Assembly: GCA_029747015.1 (NCBI GenBank)
Contig: JAKOGI010002789.1
Location: forward strand, 21,907-85,906
From: Carnegiea gigantea
Taxonomy: Eukaryota; Streptophyta; Magnoliopsida; Caryophyllales; Cactaceae
Direction of reading: 5' to 3'
Length of the DNA: 64,000 nt
Numbering within the stretch: the first letter of the stretch is position 1; the number at the start of each line of letters is the position of its first letter. Of this stretch, positions 13,501-24,451 are shown in pieces. Below the pieces are notes generated by a model, which saw only the letters and a program-made list of their open reading frames with translations, did not search any database and was not told the origin of the DNA. A program made the translations under genes and the position numbers.

Positions 13501-14918
13501 TATTAGTAATTTCAAACGAATTTCAATGATTATAGATAGTTCAAGTCTAATTCCAAAACTGTTATCAGTAATTGGAGGATTTGAGGTTGAAATCTGGTAA
13601 AAATGGTAATGATGCTGATTTGAAGCGCTAAATTGTAAGTGTTGATGCTTTCGCATCATATTCTTCAAAGTAGTAACACATTTGAATAACTGCAAAAAGG
13701 CATGACCCATATAGGCTAAGGTAAGTACTGCAGATCAGTCACAAGCCATAAAAGAGGGGAAATTCCCTTAATGAGAAGTTGCCCACTTTTCTTGAAGCAA
13801 TTAGGATTAATGCACAAGAGAACAGCTAAATTTGCCTTATTGAAGAAATTCATTGCTCTGAATTATAGGTAGCTTGATGTTCTGGAGCCCTTTACTTTAG
13901 GTGTGGCCTCAACAGTTGTTAGTTGGTGTCAATTTTGTCATCTGATTATCATCTTTAGGAACAACAATTTTCAACATGCTAAATTTTGGTGGCACCCTTA
14001 GCCTCTTCATACTAGATGCCCTATCTGTTTCACAGTGAACATTCTCTCTTATCCCAAGGGCTTCAATCTCAATATGTTTTATGACACAAATATGTGGCCC
14101 GATATGGATTACAAAATCATCCCCAAAAGCCGTTAGACCTTTCGCCAAATGTTGGTTTCCACACTGCCACTGCTGCTACAGGCAGCATAGCCCAAAAGCT
14201 CACTTGCATGTAGATTGTTAACTTTTAAGTTGATAATAGATTTTACAGACTCATCTTGTGCATTCTTTGTGACCCCGCTTTTTGTGTGTTTTGTAATAGT
14301 CTGTATTTGAGGTGCGAGACAATTCTTTTGGTGTATGTCAATTACACCTATCCACTTTGAAAATGGCTCTAGCTATGCATGTAATCGAACAATCGATGCT
14401 TGTATAATATATTGTCAACCTCATTCTTTGATTTCAATGATCTTACGTTTTATTATGTTGCCAAATATAAAACTATAATACAACCTTAATTTGTCACTGA
14501 AGACTTAAAATATTTTGACGTTATGATCTTTTACTTTTAGAGTTTTGGCCTGCTGTTGTTCTTATGCCTAATTATGTTGATCATCATTCTCCATCTAAGT
14601 AATAAGATGCTTGTAGTTGTAGTGTTGTCAAGGTTTTGTCTTTCCTGTATGGTTGTTTTCTAGGTTGGTTAGTTTTAACCAATTGCTTTTCTACAGCATA
14701 TCATATGTCTTCCATTATTGATGTCATATTCCTTGTTCTTCTATTGAGCTTGCCTAGTGTTTGACAAGGTGCTTCAGATACAATGCTCGTTTTTGTGCCA
14801 TGTATGCACTGGCTAGATAAATTGTACGCAAAAGTTCCTTCTCCATTTGGTGCCTTCTTCAGCTTTTGTGTGTTTAATGACCTGCGCTGATGGTAATGTT
14901 CAACTCATATAGAACGTA

Positions 14919-15830
14919 GTGCCCCTAGATGTATCTTTTGCCAAGGGAGATCCAAGAATTGCAAGCATTCTCGGGGTTGGGTATCCAGGTGAAGGTGGTG
15001 GCAAAGCACTTGCACAAGTTGTGTTTAGAGATTATAATCCAGGTTAGTATTGAACTTATAATGGCATTTTATTTAACTATCTAGAGAATAGTACAAGGAT
15101 AAAACTAGGGCCACCATAAAATCCCTTGGCTTTATTGGGATTCAAACCCACTCTTTATGAAATTGGGCTTTCTCCCTTATGGCAAAAGGTCCTTGTCAAA
15201 GTCTTTTTGTGGGTGAAGTGTAATCTATCTCGGCTCGCAAAATTGAAACTGCATATGTGTGAATCTCCCTAGGCCCTGTTAAATGCGAGTACGAGACCCA
15301 CATTGGGCAGTGGTGGTGTTCCCATTAGGCGGCTCCTGTTACAGGTAGTACAAATTATATAATTTGACAAAGCCTTATCTTAGTTAATTAATTTATTTTC
15401 CTTATAGTGGTTCGATAATTAGTGGTCCTAGCTAGGGGGAATGGGAAAAGACAGACTTGTCATAGTCTTACGCTTATGATTCTGTTGTTCATATTATGGT
15501 TGTATATGCAGTTGGTGTAACGAGTGAGCAATAAGAAACTCTGGGTTCATTTGACAGGTGGGATGCTGCATAAATTGCATGAACATGTGGGCGAATCCTT
15601 CTCGACGATATCCTGGAAAGACCTATCGTTTCTACATTGAGAAGCCTATATATCATTTCGGACATGGGTTAAGCTATATAGGTTAAACATACAAGCTGTT
15701 GTCAGCCCCAAATCGACTAAGTTTGCTGAGATTTATGAAATCAGGTGTTGGGAAGAGAGAACTGTATCAAACAGATGCTGGAGTTGAACACATCATACAT
15801 CCCTACCGATGAGCTATTGTCCTGTATCTA
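14919..15830 (+). pseudogene. Captured fragment of a GH3 beta-xylosidase gene (two exons and an intron)
   Basis: Two exon-like segments recall the C-terminal half of plant beta-D-xylosidase/alpha-arabinofuranosidase, a cell-wall enzyme of glycoside hydrolase family 3. Exon 1 (14919-15042) encodes [17 protein letters not shown], then [15 protein letters not shown] and FRDYNPG; it ends at a consensus donor (CCAG|GTTAGT). Exon 2 (from about 15558, after a ttgacag acceptor) encodes a region with [10 protein letters not shown] and YHFGHGLSY, then continues in frame through one TAA to about 15800 with SAPNRLSLLR. Residues usually present between NPGG and the NMNM region are missing, so part of exon 2 is lost. 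With no N-terminal catalytic domain and a stop, it cannot make an enzyme. The retained intron shows DNA-level capture, not retroposition. Confidence 0.8.
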
Positions 15831-18419
15831 AAATTAGCTGGATGAATTCAAAACAATGCAATAATATTTAGTTTTAATTACCTTAGTCTTTGTTGGTATG
15901 TCTATAATTACTTTTTTTGAGGCATTAATGTGTAATTTATTTAATTAATTGATGTTTGATTTATTTTAATTTGTTAGTTTGTTAATTTTATTCATTTATA
16001 TAGGGTGATGCCCTTAATTAGTGTAAAGCTTATTAATTAAAAAAAGAACAATTGTATACAATTGTTCTATTTTTAACTTAATAAGTTTTATATTAATTGC
16101 CATCATTATTTCTTAAAAAAACTAAAATGACACTAGTAATACTTTTAAGTGTGGAAAAAATTATGACTTCTTGCATATTTCGGAGTAGGCATAGTGTAAA
16201 ATGGCCACACATAAATTGTGGGTAATTAGTACTTACTCTGCATTTATAAATGTGGGAAATATAGGTCTACCCGCATTTCCATTAAGTGTGGAGAACACTT
16301 CCACACACTTACCTTCCCCACATTTAGCCCAAGTGTGGGTAACAGCTATTTCTACACTTATAAGTGTGGTTAATAGCAAAATTAAATGTGGAGGGAAGCA
16401 AGCTTTTTTGTAGTGTGTGCAAGCAAGAATAGAATCCATCTTGGCATAAGTGACATGGCTCCTACTTGTCATGATGCAAACCTGGGAAAAAAGGGGAAAG
16501 AGTAATGGGATGAGCAATCACATGCTCAGTAAGTGTTCCCTGACCCCCTAAAACCAAAACCGTTATAGATAATAATACCCATAATAGTCATATACCACGT
16601 ACTCATACTTTATTATCATATTAGGCATTCATAAATTCTTAAGGAAGGATCACTATCCATAATTTCGTTTTATCTGTTCAAACTCATTTTTAGGCCCCTG
16701 AATGACTAAATTCCTTTGCTAACAGGTAGTAACACTTAAGCAAGCAACGAGGCTAAGCGTAGAACTTTCTTTTATAGATTATGTGATATAAGTTGTGATT
16801 TATGCTGTGTCTATGTAATTCACTCATATGAGATGCTAAACATATGAAGCAGAGATTATACCACGAACTTTCATTAGCTGAACATGCACATTTAAACTCA
16901 TATGCTCGATGCATTGCAAGGGTATGGCCATGCCGTACTTGGAATTTCATTTATACTGCACTTAGATTTTTGTTCACATGATATGCATGAAAATCTTTCT
17001 TTTCTTTTTCTGAAAACACTTTACTTAGCCTCTTTAGGCTTATAAGAACTCTTTTCTTAGCCTCTTTGGGCTCATACTCTTAAAAGAATCTCTTTCATAT
17101 TGGTCTCATAATGACCCTTGAAAACCTTCTTTCTGAAATACTTAAAAAGGCGAAATGCCGACTGCTTTTCTTACTTAATAGGAAATTATTCTAGGCATAA
17201 GATCATCATAAAGTGCTGGTTGGGAGAGATCTATACTCAATCCCAATGAGATTAATTCACACTAAGCTCTTACTCCTGGAATGGTAACTAACTTTTGGAC
17301 CTTAACTCTCATCAAGGTCTCTAGAGATTACTCCCTATGTTAGGGATTCTCTCGTTCAAGTAGGTTCACTCTCGTGTATTGTCCCTGAGCACTTATCTTA
17401 GCCATTTAAACTGGTCATAATGACTAATAACTTTGCTGCCTCTCACAGCAAAATCCTTTTTCATACATGCATTCTCTTTTTATTTAAATTCTTTAGGGAT
17501 TCCCCCGTTCAAGCGAGTTCACTCCCAAAACTGAATTTGCACAGTTAAAATAGACCATCATTTGCTAATAGTTATGGCTACTATTAGTTACAAACATAAA
17601 AAACTTCCTTTTTCAAAGTTACCCTCACTCGCAACAAGAAATTTGATGACATAAAGGGAGGGGGTTTGCACTTTGATACATTTAAACACTTCATAATCAA
17701 TCAATCTTAGTATAAGCCACACATGGCCTCGCAGTCCGCATGATTGCGGTTAATTCACAACCCAGACTCCCTCCTAACATAACAGCCGACCACAGAAAAC
17801 CTCGAACCACTTATAGTTCTACCTCAAACGATCCAACTTCCTTCTCAGTTTTTAATTCGATAATCATAATATATTATCATAAAGGTCTTATGAAATAGCT
17901 ATGTATAACTTACCGAGCAAGCAGCAACCATCTAACAACTCGTTACCGCATACATAAGCATCAATATATATGCATATATTACATTAACTTGAAATAAGAA
18001 CTTAACAAACTGAAATAAACTCACAACGCATAAAACTTAGCCTATATTCATAACTTGCGAATAGAAGGTAAGCATACCAAGTTCACGTCATTTCAACAGA
18101 TAGATAACCAACTAACATGCCATTTTCAAAGCATAACCATCCGATTAAACATGCATTGGCTTAAAATATTCTCAGGTTGTTTCAAAGAGTACTCTTAAGC
18201 ATGAATTAGCTAGCTCAATATGCGTTGATTTAAAGAATGCTTATCATTCAAGGGTTACTTTTAAACAGGAACTAATCAAATTAGCCTGCTTCGATCTTAG
18301 GTGCTCTTGGCTCGTTTCAAACATTCATAGATTATTTCCAAGGCTACTAGTGTGATTTAGCTGAATAAGCAGACATCGATTCGCGGTGTTCGTTTATTAA
18401 TTCGAAGTCACGGTTCAGG

Positions 18420-18920
18420 TATAAACTAACTAATCTGACAAGTATCGATTTCAAGCATTCTCATTTCATTTCGAGGCTATTAATCGAGCATGAATTGACA
18501 AAGTGTACATGTATCGATTCTAAACATTCATGTTTCACTTCAAAGTTACTAAACGAACATGAATTAACTAAGTGCAGATGTATCTAATCTGGACCGGCAT
18601 ATTTCATTTCGAAGCTATTTGTCAGGAATGTATTAACTAAATATACTTGAATCGATTCTAAACATGCATAATTCATTTCGAAGCTACCTTTCAGGCATGT
18701 ATTAACTAAATATGCTTGAATCGATTCTAAACATGCATAATTTATTTCGAAGCTACTTTTCAGGCATGTATTAACTAAATATACTTGAATCGATTCTAAA
18801 CATGCATAACTCATGTCGAAGCCACTTTTTAGGCATGTATTAGCTAAATATGCTTGAATCGATTCTAAACATGCATAATTCATTTTGAAGCTACCTCTCA
18901 GGCATAAACTAGCTAAACTT
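18420..18920 (-). repeat. 69-bp tandem repeats in LTR-C
   Basis: About seven 69-bp units are visible; the last four (from about 18620) are well conserved and give a continuous minus-strand open frame at 18584-18883. The units correspond one to one with those in LTR-B, so the array predates the LTR duplication. Confidence 0.85.
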
Positions 18921-20099
18921 ACATTGATTTAAACTAAATTCAACTGAAACAGGACATGTATAATTTCAACTAATCTGATGAAAGCCAAACTGACATGCAT
19001 CGCAACTTAGGGATTAAGACAATTTCGAAACTACTAATACTTAGGAGGCGGGGAACACCCACCTGGACTCCAAGCTACGGACTCATTCTAGGCGCTTTCA
19101 AGCTCGATTTGGATGCGGGAAAACCTCAATCTTTGACCCAATTAGTCCCAAACGCAAGCCTAATAGCTGAGACCAAACCCTAGCTCGAATGTCTTGCTTG
19201 AACCAAAACCCTAGCTCCTGAATTTAAGCCCCTTTGCGTATGGTTTGGTTCGAGATTGGCCAATTAATTTTTAGAGGAGGTTGGTTTGGGGGTGTTTGGC
19301 TGGATTCCGGCACGGGGAGTGTTTGGACGCCACTAGAAGTGCAGCTGTCCGGCTCTATTCACGGCGAGAAGAGGAGAGAAGAGCGTGGTGGTGGTGGTCG
19401 GCAGTGAATGGCCGCACACAGGGGACTACTGTGGTCCCTCTCTCGCCGATGCCGCGTGGTAGAGGAAGGGGGGAACGGCTGGTTGCTCTGGGCTTGCGCA
19501 TGGAGGAAGAAGGAGAAGAGGAGACGTAGAGGAGAGAGAGGAGGTTGGGGGTTTCGGGGTCTGAGGCCCGAAATTCATCCCCCTGTTTTCACTATTTCTC
19601 TCTTTCCCTTCTTTTTGTTCAAAAGCTACACTAGTTAAATCCTGTTCCTAATTTCGTTATCGACCGGTCTAAGCTTGGGTTGAAACGCCCTACGTCTGGC
19701 ATCCTAATTAAACTTAGGAAATGACTAAATCGCTCAAATAATGATTTTGAAGGTATGAGTTCGCATCAGCTCAAGGATTTTCTAAATAATTGACGATAAT
19801 ATTTATAATATAAACAGCGACGAAATATTCTTTTTAGTAAAATTATTGCTCATATCGGCACATAAATAATAATTTAACTCATATAGTTACTAGAAATACG
19901 ATTTTATAACATAGAAGGTAAGGCAGCCAGGTTAACTTAAAGAAAAAGGAGCCGGGTCTTGCAGGAAATCAATGAAATAGTGAGCGAACGGGTTATAGAG
20001 TAACCAAACCATGCTAAACCTGAGAGGTTATATGCAAGCTTATTAGACCCTGATGATAGGACAGAGCTGAAATTCATAACCACGAAGCTAATTGAGGTG

Positions 20100-20730
20100 A
20101 CAAAGGTTGCAAAAATTGATCCAGTAGTTGTGGAAAAGGAGATTGATTATTAGCAATCTGCAAATATATGCTCTATATTAGGGGCAAACCCACCATTTGA
20201 GCTAATCCACGGCTTTGTTAAGGGAATCTGGGCTGCTTATGAACTTGACAAGATTATACAGGTTTGAAAAGGGGTATTCCTAGTTCGGTTCTATAATCTG
20301 CAAGATAAACACACTGTGATGCATAAAGGTATCTATTATTTTGATGCTAAATCTTTTCTGGTTAAAGGCTGGAATCCAAAAATGGATTTGAAGACTAAGG
20401 AAATCAAATCTCTTCTAATATGGGTTCAATTTTCTGACCTAGATGTTAAGTTCTGGAGGAATGAAAGTCTTAGCAAGATAGGGAGTATATTGGGGATCCC
20501 TCTGAAGACTGATAAATACACAAGAGACAAAACCACGATTAGATATGCCAGATTACTGATTGATATCTCATTAGAAGGGACATTCCCAGAGTACATTGAA
20601 TTTTTCAATTAGCATGGTATACTGATGAGACAACAAGTGGTGTATGAATGAAAGCCAATCAAATGCTTGTATTGTAAAATGTTTGGACATGAGGAAAGCA
20701 TTTACTGGAAGAACACTAGAAATAGATTGA
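20100..20730 (+). pseudogene. LINE ORF1 remnant: DUF4283 and CCHC zinc knuckle
   Basis: Recognisable DUF4283 landmarks are GANPPFELIHGFVKGIW, a segment with KGIYYFDAKSFLVKGWNP, then LPL-type positions changed to SLLIWVQF, and LSKIGSILGIPLKTDKYT. The longest uninterrupted piece is 20316-20612. A zinc knuckle follows at 20664-20710, CLYCKMFGHEESIY, in which the last cysteine is replaced by tyrosine (TGC to TAC). In LINEs this product binds the element RNA. At least three stops interrupt the frame, so it is not functional. Confidence 0.8.
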
Positions 20731-20948
20731 AATGGAGACGGATGCCATACCGAGCACAACTGCTACCAACATGCAGCACCTGCAGCAACCAGAAGGACTA
20801 ACAGAGGAGTTTACACCAGTAACCAGAAGGGCAATAGCAAAACAAAGCTCAAATGCAGAATCTGAAACACCAAGGTTGGCTAATACTTTCACGGCACTAG
20901 TCACAATAATAAAGGAGACAACTCAGCATGAAAGAGGGAGGACCTATA

Positions 20949-23900
20949 CACCTCATGGTTGACATAGTAGCTTAGAACATAAGAGGCCTCAATTGGCCTA
21001 ATAAGCAAGAGGATGTTAAATCCTTCTTGCACTTGAGCAACATAGTTGATTGGGCTTTTAGAGGCCAAAATAAAGGCAGAAAATGACAAAAAAGTAGCAG
21101 CCAATACGTTTCCACGGTGGAGATGCCAAAATAATTCCTCTCCCAATATAAAGGGGAGAATATGGATAGCATGAAAACCTAACGCTTATAATCTGATAGT
21201 GATACAAAGGACAGATCAGGTGATGCACTGTCATGCCATACAAGGCAGCACAAACAAGAAATTTTACATAACATATGTTTATGGTCAAAATCAACCTCAG
21301 CAACAATCACCAATGTGGAAAGACCTACTTGCTATTTTAGAAAGTATGAATAAAGCCTGGTGTATGTTGGGAGATTTCAATGCAGTGCTCTCTGAAGAAG
21401 ATAGAATGGGGGGAGGTGAGGTGCAGGACTTAGATGTTAGAGATTTTGCTGAGTTTATGGAAAAAAAAGAAATATAAGAGTTGAGATGGACAGGATCTTA
21501 TTATTTATGGCCTAACAAGTCAGTATAGAGTAGAATAGACAGGGCTATTATCAATACTCTATGGTATGATTGCTTTGGTTTCACTTAGACTTACTATTTA
21601 ACAAATAGGTTGTCTGGCCACACCTCTTTGTTGATGAAATGTCCACATTCTCCAAAACCATAAGGGAGGTTTCAGTTTTGTCATATGTAGACCAAGCACA
21701 TGGAATTCAGCATAATTGTAGAATCTGCCGTTCCTAAATCAAGAACAAAAAGGCCTTTGTTGCAGCTAAGGGCATTTTTAGCAAGTTTAAGGCCATAACT
21801 CAGTAGGCACAATAAAGATAAATTTGCAGATCTCAGAGCATAGTAAGCCAGAGCAAGAAATGACCTCTTAGCTTTACAGCAACCCTTATTGCAAGATCCA
21901 AACAATACAAGGTTAATCCAGGAGGAAGCACAAAGTAGAAGCAAATACATGGACATTCTATCCTCAAGTATGGCTTTGATGAAACAACAAAGCAATATGG
22001 AATGGCTTCATTATGGTGATGAAAACACGAGATTATTCTTTGCTAAGGTCAAGAAAAGAAAACTAGCTACATACATATACACCATCAAGAAAGAAAATGG
22101 AGGCATGGTTAAAGGCTTTGAAGAGGTGGGGAAGCTCATGCACAATTACGACAACAGCCTACAGGGGAACCATTGCATCTCAAGGGAAGGTATAAAACAA
22201 GAGATCATATAGCAAGGGAATGTCCTTACTCTACAGCAGCAAACAAACATGTGCAAGCCTTTCTTAGGAAAGGAGATTAATAAGGCCATATTCTCAATTT
22301 CAAACTTCAAATGACTGAGGCCAGATGGCTTTAATAGTGGATTCTACAAGGCAACTTGGTTAACAATCAGCTCCCTCGTATATGCAGTAGTAAGAGACTT
22401 CATGTAAACAGGTATTATGCCAAAGTTTCTAAGTGAAATAAGACTCATTCTCATTCCAAAAATCCCTAACCCACATAAGGTTAATGAATTTAGACCCATC
22501 TCATGCTGTAATGTTATCTACAAGGCCATTTCTAAGCTACTATGCCAGAGAATCAAAGAGGTATTACCTGAACTGATTGATCAAAGCCAAAGTGCTTTTA
22601 TAAAAGGGAGAGAGCTGTTGTATAATGTTCTAATCTGTCAGGACCTTGCAAGAGAGTATTGAAGACTTAACATAGCACCTAGATATATCCTCAAGATTGA
22701 TCTTCAAAAAGCATTTGATTCGGTTCATTGGGGTCTCTTACAGGAGATGCTAGAAGCATTGAAGTTCCCAGCTATATTTGTCAAGTGGATAACGGCATGC
22801 ATTAGATCTGCTCAATTCACTATAAATTTGAATGGGTAGGATGGAGAGAAGTTTGAAGGCGGAAGGGGCCTCAGACAGGGGGACCCTCTATCTCCTCTCT
22901 TATTTGTTATAACCATGGAATATCTGTCAAGAATGATGAAGAAAACTAGTAAACAACCAGGCTTTAATTACCATCCCGCCTACAAGCAATTAAAACTCAC
23001 ACATCTAATGTTGACAGATGATTTAGTGATGTTTTGTAAGGCTAATGTTCATACATTGCAGCAGCTTATGACAATCTTACAAGAGTTTAATAACACTGCA
23101 GGCCTACAAGCCAATCTTTAGAAACCACAGATGGTTCTTGGAGGATGCAATCATACCCTTCAAAGTGCATGCCTATAAGTAACAGGGATGACTGAAAACA
23201 CATTCCGCCTGAAGTATTTAGGGTTTCCAATTATAGCAAGCAGGTTGACCAAAACTGAATGTAGAAGTTTAGCTAACAAGATTATAACCAGGGTACAAAC
23301 ATGGTCCACAAGAAGCATTTCTTTTGCAGGTAGAGTAAGATTGATAAACAGTGTAATCTTTGGCATGTTCTCATATTGGGCCTCAAGGCCCTCAATATTT
23401 CTTTTACCAAAAGAAGTTACTAGTAAGCTCATACATGTACGCAGAAATTGCTCTTGCAGTGGAATAGCCGATCACAAAAGGACCCCCCACATTTCTTGGG
23501 AATAGGCTTGCAGGCTAAAAGCACAAGGAGGGCTGGGGATAAAGGATTTCACAGCATGGAACAATGCAACAATAGTGAAGTTGGTTTAGGTCATCATAAA
23601 GAGGAAGGAAGTGCTCTGGGTAAAATGGACTCATTGCAGATACATCAAAAGGAAAAACTGGTGGGACTACAATCCAAGTCTGGATTATAGTTGGTATCGG
23701 GAGAAGATTTATAGCATAAAAGAGGTTTTCAACCTGGGGCGTACCGACCTATAACATGGGAATGGTAGGGCAAAACAGACTATAAGGTCTCACATGGATA
23801 TAAATAGCAAATGAAAGAGTAGAGAACAGTACCCTAGCTTAAGCTTATATGGGCAAGACCCAACATCCCGGGACATGCCTTCATTTCATGGGTATTCACA

Positions 23901-24330
23901 CAACATAGGCTGCTAACTAAATAGAGACTTTCAAGATTTTACTGGCAGCAGGACACCAGATGCAGTCTTTACAATATTGACGAAGAGGAAGGCACATACA
24001 CCTATTCTATACATGCAACTATGCAGAAGGAGTCTGGAGGGCGCTAAGGGAATGGTGGCCAAGTACGCCAGCTGCTAAGGATAGCTAGCAGATGCTGACA
24101 TAATAGAAAAAGAGCAAGGGAGGCACTGCACAGAAAAAGATCACTAGTGCCACTATAACTGCAGGCATATATGGACTTTGGCAAGCAAGGAACGGGAAAA
24201 TCTTCTCATCACAGCACATCTCATAAGCACAGACAATACAGCATATAAAGGAGCAAGTTCGAAACAGAATGCTACACATGAATACAAGTTGCAGTAAATA
24301 TAGCAAATACGTAGGGGTCCTATTGAGTTA
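20949..24330 (+). pseudogene. LINE ORF2 remnant: endonuclease, reverse transcriptase, zf-RVT
   Basis: The start region contains NIRGLNWPNKQEDVKS preceded by a TAG where tryptophan is expected. Endonuclease motifs follow: YVYGQNQPQQQSPMW, MLGDFNAVLSEEDRMGG (around 21366) and a decayed SGHTSLL in place of SDHAPLL. RT motifs include EFRPISCCNVIYKAISKLL (22480s), QSAFIKGRELLYNVL, LKIDLQKAFDSVHW, GLRQGDPLSPLLFV (22870) and LTDDLVMFCKA (23010), then LKYLGFPI (23210s). The zf-RVT region and terminal tail lie at 23640-24330. Open pieces are 21199-21477, 21889-22212, 22417-22662, 22915-23121 and 23188-23505; stops between them are mostly TAG. ORF2 would nick target DNA and reverse-transcribe the element RNA; this copy cannot. 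Confidence 0.85.
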
Positions 24331-24428
24331 GTACACAAAGAAGCCACTGCCCAAACAAGAGAATGGGGCAGAGGATGACCACAAAGGTTGTACACGAGTT
24401 TTGTAGTTAATGAATCCCATTTCCTACA

Positions 24429-24451
24429 ATATATATATATATATATATATT
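24429..24451. repeat. (AT)n microsatellite between two LINE 3' ends
   Basis: A run of about eleven AT units ends in tttt. The plus-strand LINE ends on its left and the minus-strand LINE on its right, so it sits where both 3' tails would be. Confidence 0.9.

Larger units (their letters stand above)
12238..16415. mobile_element. Non-autonomous CACTA (EnSpm-like) transposon carrying gene fragments
   Basis: The element starts CACTACAAAA and ends TTTTGTAGTG, the signature terminal inverted repeat of the CACTA superfamily. The 3-bp flanks are ttt and tgt, a target duplication with one change. LTR-B shows the empty site. Subterminal copies of an aagtgtggg motif cluster at both ends (12290-12400 and 16145-16390), as expected for transposase binding in this superfamily. 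I see no TNP2-type transposase, so it needs a partner for mobility. The interior is AT-rich, with intron-like stretches, a gene-leader-like segment at 12930-13500 and a captured GH3 gene fragment at 14919-15830. Confidence 0.9.
11732..19963 (-). repeat. LTR-C (5' LTR), interrupted by a CACTA transposon
   Basis: The LTR parts are 11732-12237 and 16416-19963, together about 4.05 kb, which matches LTR-B. It begins tgtaacacc and ends tcttgca, so the minus-strand start is TGCAAG instead of TGTAAG, a single change at the end. It is followed by LINE sequence; ggaaa (19964-19968) is the expected right target duplication, but the left one is outside the window. The minus-strand donor near 19060 (CCAG|GTGGGTG) and the acceptor segment near 16485 correspond to those of LTR-B. 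Several short ORFs at 18995-19640 are not supported as genes. Confidence 0.85.
19964..24428 (+). mobile_element. Degenerate L1-type LINE, plus strand (5' end cut off by the LTR array)
   Basis: The order is that of a plant L1 element: ORF1 with DUF4283 and a zinc knuckle (20100-20730), endonuclease (20949-21660), reverse transcriptase (22200-23500), zf-RVT (23640-24060) and a C-terminal tail ending near 24330. Many in-frame stops and a few frameshifts break it. The upstream part of ORF1 is missing because the LARD-like array lies at 19963; it should continue left of the window. The 3' end runs into the (AT)n tract at 24429. Confidence 0.85.

Noticed and set aside
14919..15830. GH3 segment as a functional host gene interrupted by the transposon
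   Set aside because: The exons lie inside the CACTA terminal repeats, the catalytic N-terminal half is absent, and an in-frame stop is present.
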